The position numbers and the translations under genes were made by a program. From positions 1 to 43,074 of the IMG/VR virus record IMGVR_UViG_3300025896_000049: a stretch of 43,074 bases of DNA; one strand, given 5' to 3'. Below the pieces are notes generated by a model. That model worked only from the letters and a program-made list of their open reading frames with translations, searched no databases and was not told the origin of the DNA. The DNA comes from a virus. Positions 33,501 to 40,349 of the stretch are shown one piece after another (within the stretch, counting starts at the first letter, position 1; each line of letters starts with the position of its first letter).

Positions 33501-33973
33501 GACGAGACTTCCACCCCCTGCTACTAGCCCAAATGCGGAATAATTCGCAAATCCGCCTAATCACCGCTGATCTAGGATACAAAATGTGGGACAACATCGC
33601 CTCCGAGTTCCCTGACCGCTTCATCAACTGCGGGGCATCAGAGCAACTCATGCTCGGAATCGGAGTCGGCATGGCCCTAGAGGGACTCATCCCCGTCTGT
33701 TACAGCATTACCCCATTCCTGCTCAAGCGTCCTTACGAGTGGATCGACAACTACCTGGATCACGAACAAATCCCCGTGAAACTGCTCGGCGGTGGACGCG
33801 GAACCGACTACGCGCACGACGGCTACTCCCACGACGCCTCGAAAGACCTGAAAATCCTAGACACCTGCCCGAACATTGCTAGGTTCATCCCCGAATCCGT
33901 CGCGCAACTGCCGGAAATGGTCCACGCTTGGCTTCACCACACAGGACCAGCATACTTGAACCTGAAACGATGA
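33497..33973 (+). CDS. Transketolase pyrimidine-binding subunit, no C-terminal domain
   Basis: 158 aa. It matches the transketolase pyrimidine domain end to end: ITADLGYKMW (22-31), FPDRFINCGASEQLMLGIGV (39-58) with the catalytic Glu E49, LLGGGRGTDYAHDGYSHDAS (96-115) and GPAYLNLKR closing the domain. It stops there: the third domain (Transketolase_C) found in almost all family members is absent. With the 204-aa subunit it makes a minimal two-domain enzyme. ATGA-linked to both neighbours. Confidence 0.9.
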   Translation: MRRDFHPLLLAQMRNNSQIRLITADLGYKMWDNIASEFPDRFINCGASEQLMLGIGVGMALEGLIPVCYSITPFLLKRPYEWIDNYLDHEQIPVKLLGGGRGTDYAHDGYSHDASKDLKILDTCPNIARFIPESVAQLPEMVHAWLHHTGPAYLNLKR

Positions 33974-34176
33974 ACGTCCCGCCTCAAATCTCCGCCTGCT
34001 GCTTCGCCCCGCTCACCGTGGAAGGTAAAGGCGCAACTCACTGGTATGCCTGCTCCAAGTGCAAGCAACCAGCAGACCCCACCCCTCAATACTTCTGCTC
34101 ATGGTGCGGACAATACGGCGACCACGCCAGCGGAAACTGCGAGAAGCTCAAAGGAAAAATCCACAATGCCAGCTAA
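33970..34176 (+). CDS. Small Cys-rich zinc-ribbon-like protein
   Basis: 68 aa from MNVPPQISACC. CxxC-type pairs in YACSKCKQPAD and FCSWCGQYGDHASGNC can bind one or two zinc ions. Small zinc-ribbon proteins are frequent in phage accessory operons; the partner is unknown. It starts by ATGA overlap with the transketolase gene. Confidence 0.6.
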   Translation: MNVPPQISACCFAPLTVEGKGATHWYACSKCKQPADPTPQYFCSWCGQYGDHASGNCEKLKGKIHNAS

Positions 34177-34363
34177 ACCAAAGCCATCCAAGAAAGTAAC
34201 CATCCACGATGACGACAAAAAAGCCTTCGACGCCATCGACTCCGCCTTTAATCGTAAGGCCAGGTCCACCCTCACCTCTGGCACCCATTTTGAACCGAAC
34301 AAGCGGCTGGCAACCCACAAGCGCATCTGGCGGCTTGAACACACTGAGGATGACGCATGGTAA
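34166..34363 (+). CDS. Small basic protein
   Basis: 65 aa from MPAKPKPSKKVTIHDDDKKA, basic and helical (FDAIDSAFNRKARSTLTSGT). Its start overlaps the end of the zinc-ribbon gene in another frame, and the next gene overlaps its stop. Possibly nucleic-acid-binding; not recognised. Confidence 0.5.
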   Translation: MPAKPKPSKKVTIHDDDKKAFDAIDSAFNRKARSTLTSGTHFEPNKRLATHKRIWRLEHTEDDAW

Positions 34364-34584
34364 CTGACACTGACGCATGGCACGACGACGAGGAAGCGGG
34401 GACGCCAACCTGCCAAGCCTGCGGGGTTCCGTTTGTGAAGCACCTCGGTATCATCGGAACCTGCGCTGAACTTCAACATCTGAAAAAAATCATCGCCGCC
34501 GCACTCAAAACTTACGAATCAGAAAAATCATCCCTCCGCTGCTGCATTGAAATGGCTGGTGAACTCAAAAAAGCAAACCTATGA
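34357..34584 (+). CDS. Small CxxC protein with helical tail
   Basis: 75 aa. The acidic start (MVTDTDAWHDDEEAG) is followed by TCQACGVPFVKHLG (CxxC) and a helical tail (LQHLKKIIAAALKTYESEKS). It overlaps both neighbours, consistent with coupled translation. Zinc binding plausible; function unknown. Confidence 0.5.
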   Translation: MVTDTDAWHDDEEAGTPTCQACGVPFVKHLGIIGTCAELQHLKKIIAAALKTYESEKSSLRCCIEMAGELKKANL

Positions 34585-34757
34585 AAACCGAATACGAGAA
34601 AATAATCGACGGGGCCGCATTCGCAGTCCGCTTCTGCATGAAGATCGCAGGGAGCATTGTCTGCATGGTCATCTTCTGCGTCATGGGCACGGTCCTTGGA
34701 CTGCTCTACCCGTGGACGGACTTTGGAGATGATGAAAATGCTGACATTCAAGACTAG
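34581..34757 (+). CDS. 58-aa single-span membrane protein
   Basis: Starts MKTEYEKIIDGAAFAVRFCM; residues 22-43 form one hydrophobic helix (IAGSIVCMVIFCVMGTVLGL), then an acidic tail (DFGDDENADIQD). The ATG overlaps the upstream TGA (ATGA). Role unknown. Confidence 0.6.
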   Translation: MKTEYEKIIDGAAFAVRFCMKIAGSIVCMVIFCVMGTVLGLLYPWTDFGDDENADIQD

Positions 34758-34763
34758 CACGCC

Positions 34764-34967
34764 ATGACCGTCACCGTCCCAGCATACTCGCAAACTTGCT
34801 CAACGTGCGGCATTCCCGAGTCCTACGTTGCAGAAATCCACTACAAACTCACCATCACCAAGGACTCAGCCGTTTACTTCAACAGCATTCGCATCTGCCG
34901 GGATTGCGTCCTGCATCTTCTTGAAAAACTCAACGAGGCTCGGCCTAAAGATCACCTAATTCCATGA
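34764..34967 (+). CDS. Small zinc-binding (two CxxC) protein
   Basis: 67 aa. CSTCGIPESY (about 12-21) and ICRDCVLHLLEKL (about 44-56) give two CxxC pairs, a zinc-ribbon-type arrangement with a C-terminal helix. It starts 6 nt after the previous stop. Unknown partner. Confidence 0.6.
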   Translation: MTVTVPAYSQTCSTCGIPESYVAEIHYKLTITKDSAVYFNSIRICRDCVLHLLEKLNEARPKDHLIP

Positions 34968-35215
34968 ACACACCCGAATCAGTCGAAAAATCACTAGAGA
35001 CGTTAATCAATTACGTCTATGGTCATCCAACGGATGCCTGCACCTCCGCCCACTACAAAGCATCACGAGATCGCCTCCACGGGAAACTTACGGAGGCGAT
35101 GAATATTCTTGAAGAAATTGCAAACTCGGAGTCTATGTCGGAAATGTATTCCGATTTCATTAAGTTTAGGTGCAAGGAATTGCTCGATTGGTGGAAACCC
35201 ACTACTACCCCTTAG
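34964..35215 (+). CDS. Small helical hypothetical protein
   Basis: 83 aa, almost all helical (LETLINYVYGHP, HGKLTEAMNILEEIANSE, FIKFRCKELLDWW). ATGA-linked to the preceding gene; last gene of the plus-strand operon. It converges on the minus-strand gene at 35205, overlapping it by 11 nt. Function unknown. Confidence 0.55.
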   Translation: MNTPESVEKSLETLINYVYGHPTDACTSAHYKASRDRLHGKLTEAMNILEEIANSESMSEMYSDFIKFRCKELLDWWKPTTTP

Positions 35216-35471
35216 GATCAACGTATGCCGGCCATTCTTTCGCCCTCCCAAACGGCTCGCTCACCTCACCTGCATCACGCCTAGCTTTGGGTATGTCCAG
35301 CTTCGCCTTCCAGTGATTCCCGTGCTCATCCTCCCCGCCGTGAAATGGCGTCAAGATGATCGACAACCGCTCCTTTCCAGACCGCCCAATGTAAAATTGC
35401 TCAGACGCAAGAATCTCCCGCAGCACCGCCACGTCCAGGTTCACTGAAATCTTGCGCCTCTTTTCACTCAT
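35205..35471 (-). CDS. Small hypothetical phage protein
   Basis: 88 aa. KISVNLDVAVLREILASEQF reads like a short beta strand plus helix, followed by an acidic/charged middle (GEDEHGNHWKAKLDIPKA). Not recognised. Its start overlaps the upstream stop by four bases. Confidence 0.55.
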   Translation of the reverse strand: MSEKRRKISVNLDVAVLREILASEQFYIGRSGKERLSIILTPFHGGEDEHGNHWKAKLDIPKARRDAGEVSEPFGRAKEWPAYVDPKG

Positions 35472-35725
35472 TCCCGTTCCTCCGCATCAATCGGAATATC
35501 CGCAGGGCTGGCAACCTCAATCGCACTAAGCTCCGCCGCCATCGCCTGCTCCATTCGCGCCTTGTCCACTTCATCCATGCTGTCGTTCATCGCGTCGATC
35601 ATGCCGATAATGGCCGACGACAAGTGTTCCTCGTTCAAGGACACGTCACCCTGCCGCCACTCGCTGCTTTCAACGTCAAAGGCTCCGTCTGTTCGTTCGG
35701 ATATGGTAATTTCGAGTTTAATCAT
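35468..35725 (-). CDS. Small acidic hypothetical protein
   Basis: 85 aa from MIKLEITISERTDGAF; an upstream in-frame start would add 17 residues. Acidic and helical after residue 30 (AIIGMIDAMNDSMDEVDKAR). It overlaps the following gene by four bases. Function unknown. Confidence 0.5.
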   Translation of the reverse strand: MIKLEITISERTDGAFDVESSEWRQGDVSLNEEHLSSAIIGMIDAMNDSMDEVDKARMEQAMAAELSAIEVASPADIPIDAEERE

Positions 35726-35733
35726 GGCGTTGG

Positions 35734-36045
35734 TTATTCCTGTTCGTTGAAATAGTTGTCCGGTATCCGCTCCCAAAGCTCAGGGTGCTCTTGCAGAAGG
35801 GTATTCTCGCATTGCTCCACGAATACAATCTGCTGGTCCCGTGTCGCGTCCACGATCATCTTCAAGCACTTCCGGCAGATGACGTAAAGGCAGATGAACG
35901 GGGCATTCATCCCTCCTTCGGGAACGGATTTCCTGTCATACCAAAGGCACTTCACCCCACCAGCGCGGTGCTTGCCGCACATCGGGCAGTCAAATTCCGC
36001 GATGCTTCCGTTTACCGGCTGGCTATTCAGTTCTTCCTGTGTCAT
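35734..36045 (-). CDS. Small zinc-binding-like protein
   Basis: 103 aa. CPMCGKHRAGGVKC and VICRKCLK provide paired Cys for zinc. It overlaps the end of the GT9 gene by 23 nt, so it is in that transcript. It may be a small zinc-finger adaptor; not recognised. Confidence 0.55.
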   Translation of the reverse strand: MTQEELNSQPVNGSIAEFDCPMCGKHRAGGVKCLWYDRKSVPEGGMNAPFICLYVICRKCLKMIVDATRDQQIVFVEQCENTLLQEHPELWERIPDNYFNEQE

Positions 36046-37234
36046 TGGCTTGGGTTTCTGGTTCGGGCTTGGTTTCTGGTTCGGTTTCAGGCTCGCCCTG
36101 CGCCTCCGCAGGCGGAATCATCGGAGGGTTGTCCTTCGAGAAGCCCAGCTTCACAGGCTTGGACGCCCGAAGTTTCTCCGGCAGCATCTCAACAAGCCGA
36201 GCAACCACCCGCTCAACGGAAATAGTCGCAAGCACATCGCACTTGCCAGACTGGTTGCATGGACCGTGAGGTGGCCAAGGCCCAATTCCCGCTCCGTGCC
36301 ACGCACAAGGCGCACATGGACCGTGCCCGTTCAAAACCTGCACAGATGGCGCGTAGGCCGTCCGCAGTTTCCACGGGTAGGAACCGTAAAGCCCCAGCGT
36401 CGGAATGTTCAATGCCCCCGCAACGTGCAAGAGAGAGGAATCCGGTGCCAGCACCACGTCGCAAGTGGACATAATCGCACATGACCCCCGGAAAGTAGGC
36501 GCAGGCTCAAAGGCGTAAACGCACGTCACCTCGGGCATGTCACACTCAATCTCATCAGGCTTCCCAAACAGAAAGACCTCATACCCCTTCTGGACAAGCA
36601 TTCCCATCACATGCGACAACTGATCCGCCGGATACGACCTAGCAGGGGCTGATGCCCTCGCCTGGACCCCAATCCGCGCCCGATCCGTCCTCGGGAAGCA
36701 CGCATTCGCCGCCCCAAACTCCTCAGCACTCATCATGTAGTCCATCCGCCGGTCCTGATCGACCAATGCCTTCACGTCCCCAAAGATGCACCGCGCAATC
36801 TGGTCCACCGCATGAGTAGTCAGCCCGTCCTCGTTGTTCTCAATCGAGTTCTCCAGCCAAATCAACCGCTTCCCATCGACAACAGCAACAGGAAACGGGT
36901 AGGCAATCAACTCGTCAATGTAAGGCAGGTTCTCCAAGGCGGAATTATACGGCTGCAACTGGAGACTCGCCTGCGTAATCCTGCAATCCGGCTCCCGTCG
37001 CTTCATTTCTCGGAACGAAGGAGTCAAAAAGAGCATATCTCCGTAGCCTCCTGCACGCATTACCAGAATATCCTTCGATTCAGGGTCGCCCAACGTGGCA
37101 GGGTCAACCCACTCCGCCCTAGTAAATGGGCTTTGGTTCATCACCATCCCGGCATTCTCGTCAGTCAGGTAATACGGAACTCGGGCAATCATCCCAAGCG
37201 CAGGAAAGTCGGTTTCAGTCGTTACTTTGTGCAT
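36023..37234 (-). CDS. GT9-family glycosyltransferase (heptosyltransferase-like)
   Basis: 403 aa. The GT-B/GT9 pattern is clear: ILVMRAGGYGDMLFLTP (56-72) in the N-terminal Rossmann half and DVVLAPDSSLLHVAGALNIP (259-278, with D265 and H270) in the C-terminal half, as in ADP-heptose:LPS heptosyltransferases. Residues 300-335 are Cys/Pro-rich (GPCAPCAWHG) and the last 40 are a disordered Glu/Pro/Thr tail (EPETEPETKPEPE), unusual for GT9. It could add sugar to LPS or to phage glycans together with the plus-strand cassette. Donor sugar not predictable. Confidence 0.85.
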   Translation of the reverse strand: MHKVTTETDFPALGMIARVPYYLTDENAGMVMNQSPFTRAEWVDPATLGDPESKDILVMRAGGYGDMLFLTPSFREMKRREPDCRITQASLQLQPYNSALENLPYIDELIAYPFPVAVVDGKRLIWLENSIENNEDGLTTHAVDQIARCIFGDVKALVDQDRRMDYMMSAEEFGAANACFPRTDRARIGVQARASAPARSYPADQLSHVMGMLVQKGYEVFLFGKPDEIECDMPEVTCVYAFEPAPTFRGSCAIMSTCDVVLAPDSSLLHVAGALNIPTLGLYGSYPWKLRTAYAPSVQVLNGHGPCAPCAWHGAGIGPWPPHGPCNQSGKCDVLATISVERVVARLVEMLPEKLRASKPVKLGFSKDNPPMIPPAEAQGEPETEPETKPEPETQANDTGRTE

Positions 37235-37251
37235 ACGTTCGTTGTTTCAGG

Positions 37252-37776
37252 TTAGTCTTGGGTTTCTTGTTCGTCGTTATGATAAAATTCATCGTCAACC
37301 TGCTCGTTCATGGCGCGTGCGGCCTGCACAGCTCCCACAACGTCCTTGTCCTGCTCAATCGACACAATCACCGCCGTCACAGGGGCCATCTCGTTGAATT
37401 GCCGCTTGGCAGCCGCCGCACTATCCGCAGACACAAGCATCTCACTCTTGGTCATGTTGTTCTTGTAAACAACCTTCCAAACCATCGAGTTATTGCAATC
37501 GGCGCACTCTTTCCACTCAAGCAAGGGGAGAAGTTCCCTACCAAGTGTGATTTGATAGGCAAAATAAGCCCTAGCATTCCGGTTCCAAGCATTCGCTTCC
37601 ATCGGGTGAGCGGAAACAACCATCCCCACGGGAACGGACTGGTAGTGAAGGCGATATTTTTTGACCTCAGTGATGCTGCGCTTTTGCTGGTCAAGCCATT
37701 TGGCCCCCTTGCTGTCATTCTTCCTGATTTCGTTGTCAATCCTGTCTTGCGAGACGGCTGGTGATATGATTCTCAT
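37252..37776 (-). CDS. Hypothetical phage protein
   Basis: 174 aa, mixed alpha/beta with a CADCNNSMVW motif (CxxC) in the middle and an acidic Glu/Asp C-terminus (DDEFYHNDEQETQD). No family recognised. Followed downstream by the GT9 gene. Confidence 0.55.
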   Translation of the reverse strand: MRIISPAVSQDRIDNEIRKNDSKGAKWLDQQKRSITEVKKYRLHYQSVPVGMVVSAHPMEANAWNRNARAYFAYQITLGRELLPLLEWKECADCNNSMVWKVVYKNNMTKSEMLVSADSAAAAKRQFNEMAPVTAVIVSIEQDKDVVGAVQAARAMNEQVDDEFYHNDEQETQD

Positions 37777-37799
37777 TTTGGTTTTTTGTTGAAGGTAAA

Positions 37800-37880
37800 T
37801 TAGCGGCAGACTTTTGACCCATACATCCCGGTCTGCCAGCGGGTAATCTCAACCATGAGAAATTTGTAGAAGGTTTTCAT
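37800..37880 (-). CDS. 26-aa coupled peptide
   Basis: MKTFYKFLMVEITRWQTGMY begins this peptide; its ATG overlaps the stop of the 101-aa gene as ATGA. No domain. Coupling is the main support; otherwise it may be spurious. Confidence 0.4.
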   Translation of the reverse strand: MKTFYKFLMVEITRWQTGMYGSKVCR

Positions 37881-38182
37881 TCGCTCGGGATCGACTTCCG
37901 GCTCGACTCCACCATCCTCTCCACCATCGGACACCGTATCCCATCCTCGCTCACCAAGTTGTCCAGCATGTGCAACTGCGCACGAATACCAGCAAGCTGC
38001 GCCGAGTCCAGCCCGTCCGGTATCAACGGGTAAAACGTCACCGCCTTCCGCAACTCCACACGCTTCTTGTCCAGTTCATCCAGGAACCAGCGAAAGGCAA
38101 AGTGATCGCGCAACGCCACCCCGTGAGTATGCTGCCTCCGGTGGAAGTTGATAAACTCTAGGTCTTTGGTTGTGTCGCTCAT
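37877..38182 (-). CDS. Small hypothetical protein
   Basis: 101 aa, helical, with HRRQHTHGVALRDHFAFRWF (14-33, His/Arg-rich) and a long helix near LDSAQLAGIRAQLHMLDNLV. Overlaps both neighbours by four bases. Function unknown. Confidence 0.5.
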   Translation of the reverse strand: MSDTTKDLEFINFHRRQHTHGVALRDHFAFRWFLDELDKKRVELRKAVTFYPLIPDGLDSAQLAGIRAQLHMLDNLVSEDGIRCPMVERMVESSRKSIPSE

Positions 38183-38520
38183 TTTTTAGCCCTTCCTGTT
38201 TTGAAAACCAAATCTCGCATGTCCTCCAAGTGCTTCTGCGTCGCCGCCATAGCACCAGCACTACCGGCCCCCTCGGTCGGACGCAATCCGCAATGCCACA
38301 AGTCGTCCATGAGCGTCTGTGCATCGTCTATGTCCAATGTTAATGACGGCTCGCACCGAACCAAATCTGACTGCTTGGTGACAGTCAGTGCCGTAACAAC
38401 CGAGTCCCCAGACCGCAGCAAAATGTCAATACCCATGTTCCACGGGGCGGACACCGCCCTTGCTTTCAAGCGCCAATCCCCATTCATCACAAAAACCTCT
38501 TTTTGTTTATCGTTGCTCAT
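38179..38520 (-). CDS. Small hypothetical protein
   Basis: 113 aa, alpha/beta. Segments like WNMGIDILLRSGDSVVTALT and PSLTLDIDDAQTLMDDLWHC suggest a small globular fold. ATGA-linked to neighbours. Not recognised. Confidence 0.55.
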   Translation of the reverse strand: MSNDKQKEVFVMNGDWRLKARAVSAPWNMGIDILLRSGDSVVTALTVTKQSDLVRCEPSLTLDIDDAQTLMDDLWHCGLRPTEGAGSAGAMAATQKHLEDMRDLVFKTGRAKK

Positions 38521-38606
38521 AGGGTCAAAATTGATAGGTAGCTCAGCGCCATCGTGGACCCTCCAAGGCTCCGTGGCTTCATTCCCGGAATCCTGTCCTT
38601 CATCAT
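38517..38606 (-). CDS. 29-aa coupled peptide (or end of a 97-aa frame)
   Basis: MMKDRIPGMKPRSLGGSTMA begins the peptide; its start shares TGATG with the stop of the 66-aa membrane gene. The same frame also extends upstream to an ATG at 38810, giving a 97-aa reading in conflict with the membrane gene. I prefer the two short genes. Confidence 0.35.
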   Translation of the reverse strand: MMKDRIPGMKPRSLGGSTMALSYLSILTL

Positions 38607-38806
38607 CACCACTCGCGGCCCTCCGCGCAGTTCATCCTGTCCCACTGACGCACCAGCCACCGACAAATAGGCGTCTTCACCCGTAGCACCGCAAGCACAG
38701 GGTTCACGACCCACGTCGCTAGGATTAAGCACATCAGCGCCGTAAGCCGCAGCACCCATAAGGCACTCCGCACGCTCTCCGCCAGTCTCTGCATTCGTCG
38801 TCTCAT
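38606..38806 (-). CDS. Small membrane protein (66 aa)
   Basis: 66 aa: a basic N-terminus (MRRRMQRLAESVRSALW), one hydrophobic helix (LRLTALMCLILATWVVNPVL) and a basic Trp-rich tail. First gene of the minus-strand operon. It overlaps a 97-aa alternative frame (38517-38810) with low-complexity, Gly/Ala-rich composition, which I think is a shadow. Confidence 0.5.
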   Translation of the reverse strand: MRRRMQRLAESVRSALWVLRLTALMCLILATWVVNPVLAVLRVKTPICRWLVRQWDRMNCAEGREW

Positions 38807-38846
38807 TCATTTTTCAAAGTTTCTCGGTTCTCTCCCCACTCCCAAT

Positions 38847-38878
38847 CCCCCGCCCGACGTGCAAACGCCGGACGGGGG
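38847..38878 (-). promoter_or_regulatory. Leader hairpin of the right minus-strand operon
   Basis: On the minus strand CCCCCG-T-CCG-G-CGT pairs fully (with two G-T wobbles) with ACG-T-CGG-G-CGGGGG around TTGC, so it is designed as an RNA structure in the operon's own transcript. It lies about 40 nt before the first start and has no T run. Confidence 0.55.
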
Positions 38879-38916
38879 GAAGGTATCTTAGCGGGTTGCG
38901 TTCGATGGTATGCGCA

Positions 38917-38945
38917 AGATTACCACGCCCCTCAAGTTTTGTCAA
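38917..38945 (-). promoter_or_regulatory. Candidate promoter of the right minus-strand operon
   Basis: Minus strand: consensus TTGACA (38945-38940), 17-nt spacer, TAATCT (38922-38917). The same TAATCT follows a 16-nt spacer at 10025-10052. Two copies of the 13-bp motif lie upstream (38963, 39008). Confidence 0.45.
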
Positions 38946-38962
38946 CTTTTTCAGCCTTCTTG

Positions 38963-39020
38963 CCTTATTGAGACTGGCACATGACGCCATTTCCCGGTTC
39001 AAATTCTCCTTATTGAGACT
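38963..39020 (-). repeat. 13-bp motif AGTCTCAATAAGG, copies 2 and 3
   Basis: Exact copies at 38963-38975 and 39008-39020 on the minus strand, 45 bp apart, upstream of the TTGACA at 38940-38945. A third copy is at 25771-25783. Probably operator or activator sites. The rest of the gap 38811-39113 holds the leader hairpin and two divergent promoters but no gene I support. Confidence 0.55.
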
Positions 39021-39066
39021 AGAACGCCATAGAAACATCAAAAATCAGGCAAATCACCAATAAAAC

Positions 39067-39094
39067 TTGAAGCCAACCAACATCGTGCTAGGCT
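39067..39094 (+). promoter_or_regulatory. Candidate promoter of the methyltransferase gene
   Basis: TTGAAG (39067-39072), 16-nt spacer, TAGGCT (39089-39094), 19 nt to the ATG at 39114. It diverges from the 38917-38945 promoter. Confidence 0.45.
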
Positions 39095-39113
39095 TTCCGG
39101 TAGCCAACGAAAA

Positions 39114-39734
39114 ATGAACCAATTTCCACTCAAAAAACGAATCCTCATCGCCTGCGAATACTCCGGCGCAGTCCGCGATCAGTTCATCGCTCTAGGTCAC
39201 GACGCCATCTCATGCGACATACTCCCGACAGAATCACCGGGACCCCACTACACTGGCGATGTGCGCGACATACTGGAGGAAAATTGGGACGCAGTAATAG
39301 CATTTCCACCATGCACCCACCTATGCGTCAGCGGCGCACGGCATTTTGAGGCCAAACGTGCGGACGGAAGACAACAGGAAGGCATCGACTTCTTTATGAT
39401 CTTCGCAAACTGCGCAGCCCCAATGGTCGCCATCGAGAACCCTATCGGCATCATGTCCTCCCTATGGCGAAAACCAGACCAGGTGATCCAGCCGTGGCAG
39501 TTCGGTCATGGCGAGACAAAAGCCACTTGCTTATGGCTCAAGAATCTCCCGCCCCTCACGCCGACAAAACTTGTGGACGGGCGAGAACCAAGGATATGGA
39601 AGCTCGGATCAGGCCACGCAAAGGAACGGAGCCTAACCTACGCCGGAATCGCCTCCGCAATGGCAACCCAATGGTCCATCGCCATCAATCACCCCATCCC
39701 AACAGAACTTCCCCTTGATTTCACCACCCTCTAG
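39114..39734 (+). CDS. DNA cytosine methyltransferase-like protein
   Basis: 206 aa. ACEYSG (13-18) is a SAM-binding-type motif, AFPPCTHL (63-70) corresponds to the PPC catalytic loop of cytosine-C5 methyltransferases, and ENPIG (108-112) to the ENV-like motif. It is shorter than typical Dcm enzymes and lacks a clear target-recognition region, like many phage relatives. Likely role: modifying phage DNA against host restriction. It has its own promoter and no neighbour on the same strand. Confidence 0.85.
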   Translation: MNQFPLKKRILIACEYSGAVRDQFIALGHDAISCDILPTESPGPHYTGDVRDILEENWDAVIAFPPCTHLCVSGARHFEAKRADGRQQEGIDFFMIFANCAAPMVAIENPIGIMSSLWRKPDQVIQPWQFGHGETKATCLWLKNLPPLTPTKLVDGREPRIWKLGSGHAKERSLTYAGIASAMATQWSIAINHPIPTELPLDFTTL

Positions 39735-40349
39735 TGCCATACTCCATCCCAAACGAGGGCAGCAGCCATAGCCGCACACCAACCCCCCTCCCCGGCAGGA
39801 CATCGCTACTAGGCGGGCCTCCCTCGCACTCCCTCGGACCTAATTGCCTTTCGGACGTAGCCCTTCTCAATTCAGTCCTCCCTAACGGGGGGACCATGGG
39901 GGGCCACACTTCACACACATTACCTCAAGGAGCGCCTCCCCCACCCCAAAAATTTCACAATATTTTTTTCGCCCTCCCCTCCCAAGACGCGCCCGCGCCC
40001 TCAAAGCCCCCCCCCTTCACGGAATATGTTAGGACTCCCAAGCACAGCATCTAGTTTTTTTCAGGGAGCTTCCTCAAACATGCTGGGGTAGAGAGATGAG
40101 TCTAATCCTCCCGCTGACTCGCGCCGGACCCAAAGCGCTGTATCCGGCTCCACGGAAACGCAGCCCGCCCCCCGGCAGCGGCCCACCCCCCGCCACGCTC
40201 GCACGCTGGCCGACGCTGATTCCGGCTGGAGTGGTGACCTAGTGGTGACTAAGCTGCAACTGAGAATGGCGCGAATGCTGTCGGGTATTTGTAACACGCT
40301 AACGCTTAGGGTGTAGCGCACACTATCTAGTCACCGCTACTGCTGATTG
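39735..40349. other. Gene-free C-rich region with structure
   Basis: About 600 bp with no supported gene; the short frames here are low-complexity Pro/Ser-rich. The plus strand is pyrimidine-rich with C runs, one of nine (40007-40015), and T runs of seven. A perfect 8-bp hairpin with one T-G wobble lies at 39875-39894 (GTCCTCCC-taac-GGGGGGAC). The minus strand at 39972-40015 has five or more G runs with short loops, a G-quadruplex candidate. Possible origin, packaging site or untranslated control region. Confidence 0.5.
40230..40338. repeat. AGYGGTGAC repeats, two direct and one inverted
   Basis: AGTGGTGAC at 40230-40238 and 40241-40249, and the inverted GTCACCGCT at 40330-40338, the last with TAGCGGTGACTA on the minus strand matching TAGTGGTGACTA at 12 bp with one mismatch. 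The 11-bp spacing of the first two puts them on the same helix face. Confidence 0.5.

Noticed and set aside
38517-38810. 97-aa frame as a single gene
   Set aside because: It conflicts with the 66-aa membrane frame, which couples by TGATG to a short second gene as elsewhere in this operon. Left as an alternative.
38814-39041. Minus-strand 75-aa frame
   Set aside because: It contains both 13-bp repeat copies, translating as a repeated SLNK, and spans the promoter and leader hairpin; low-quality protein.
39734-40321. Open frames at 39734-40054 (+) and 40061-40321 (-)
   Set aside because: Pro/Ser-rich or low-complexity translations in a C-rich, repeat-bearing region, with no leader or promoter.
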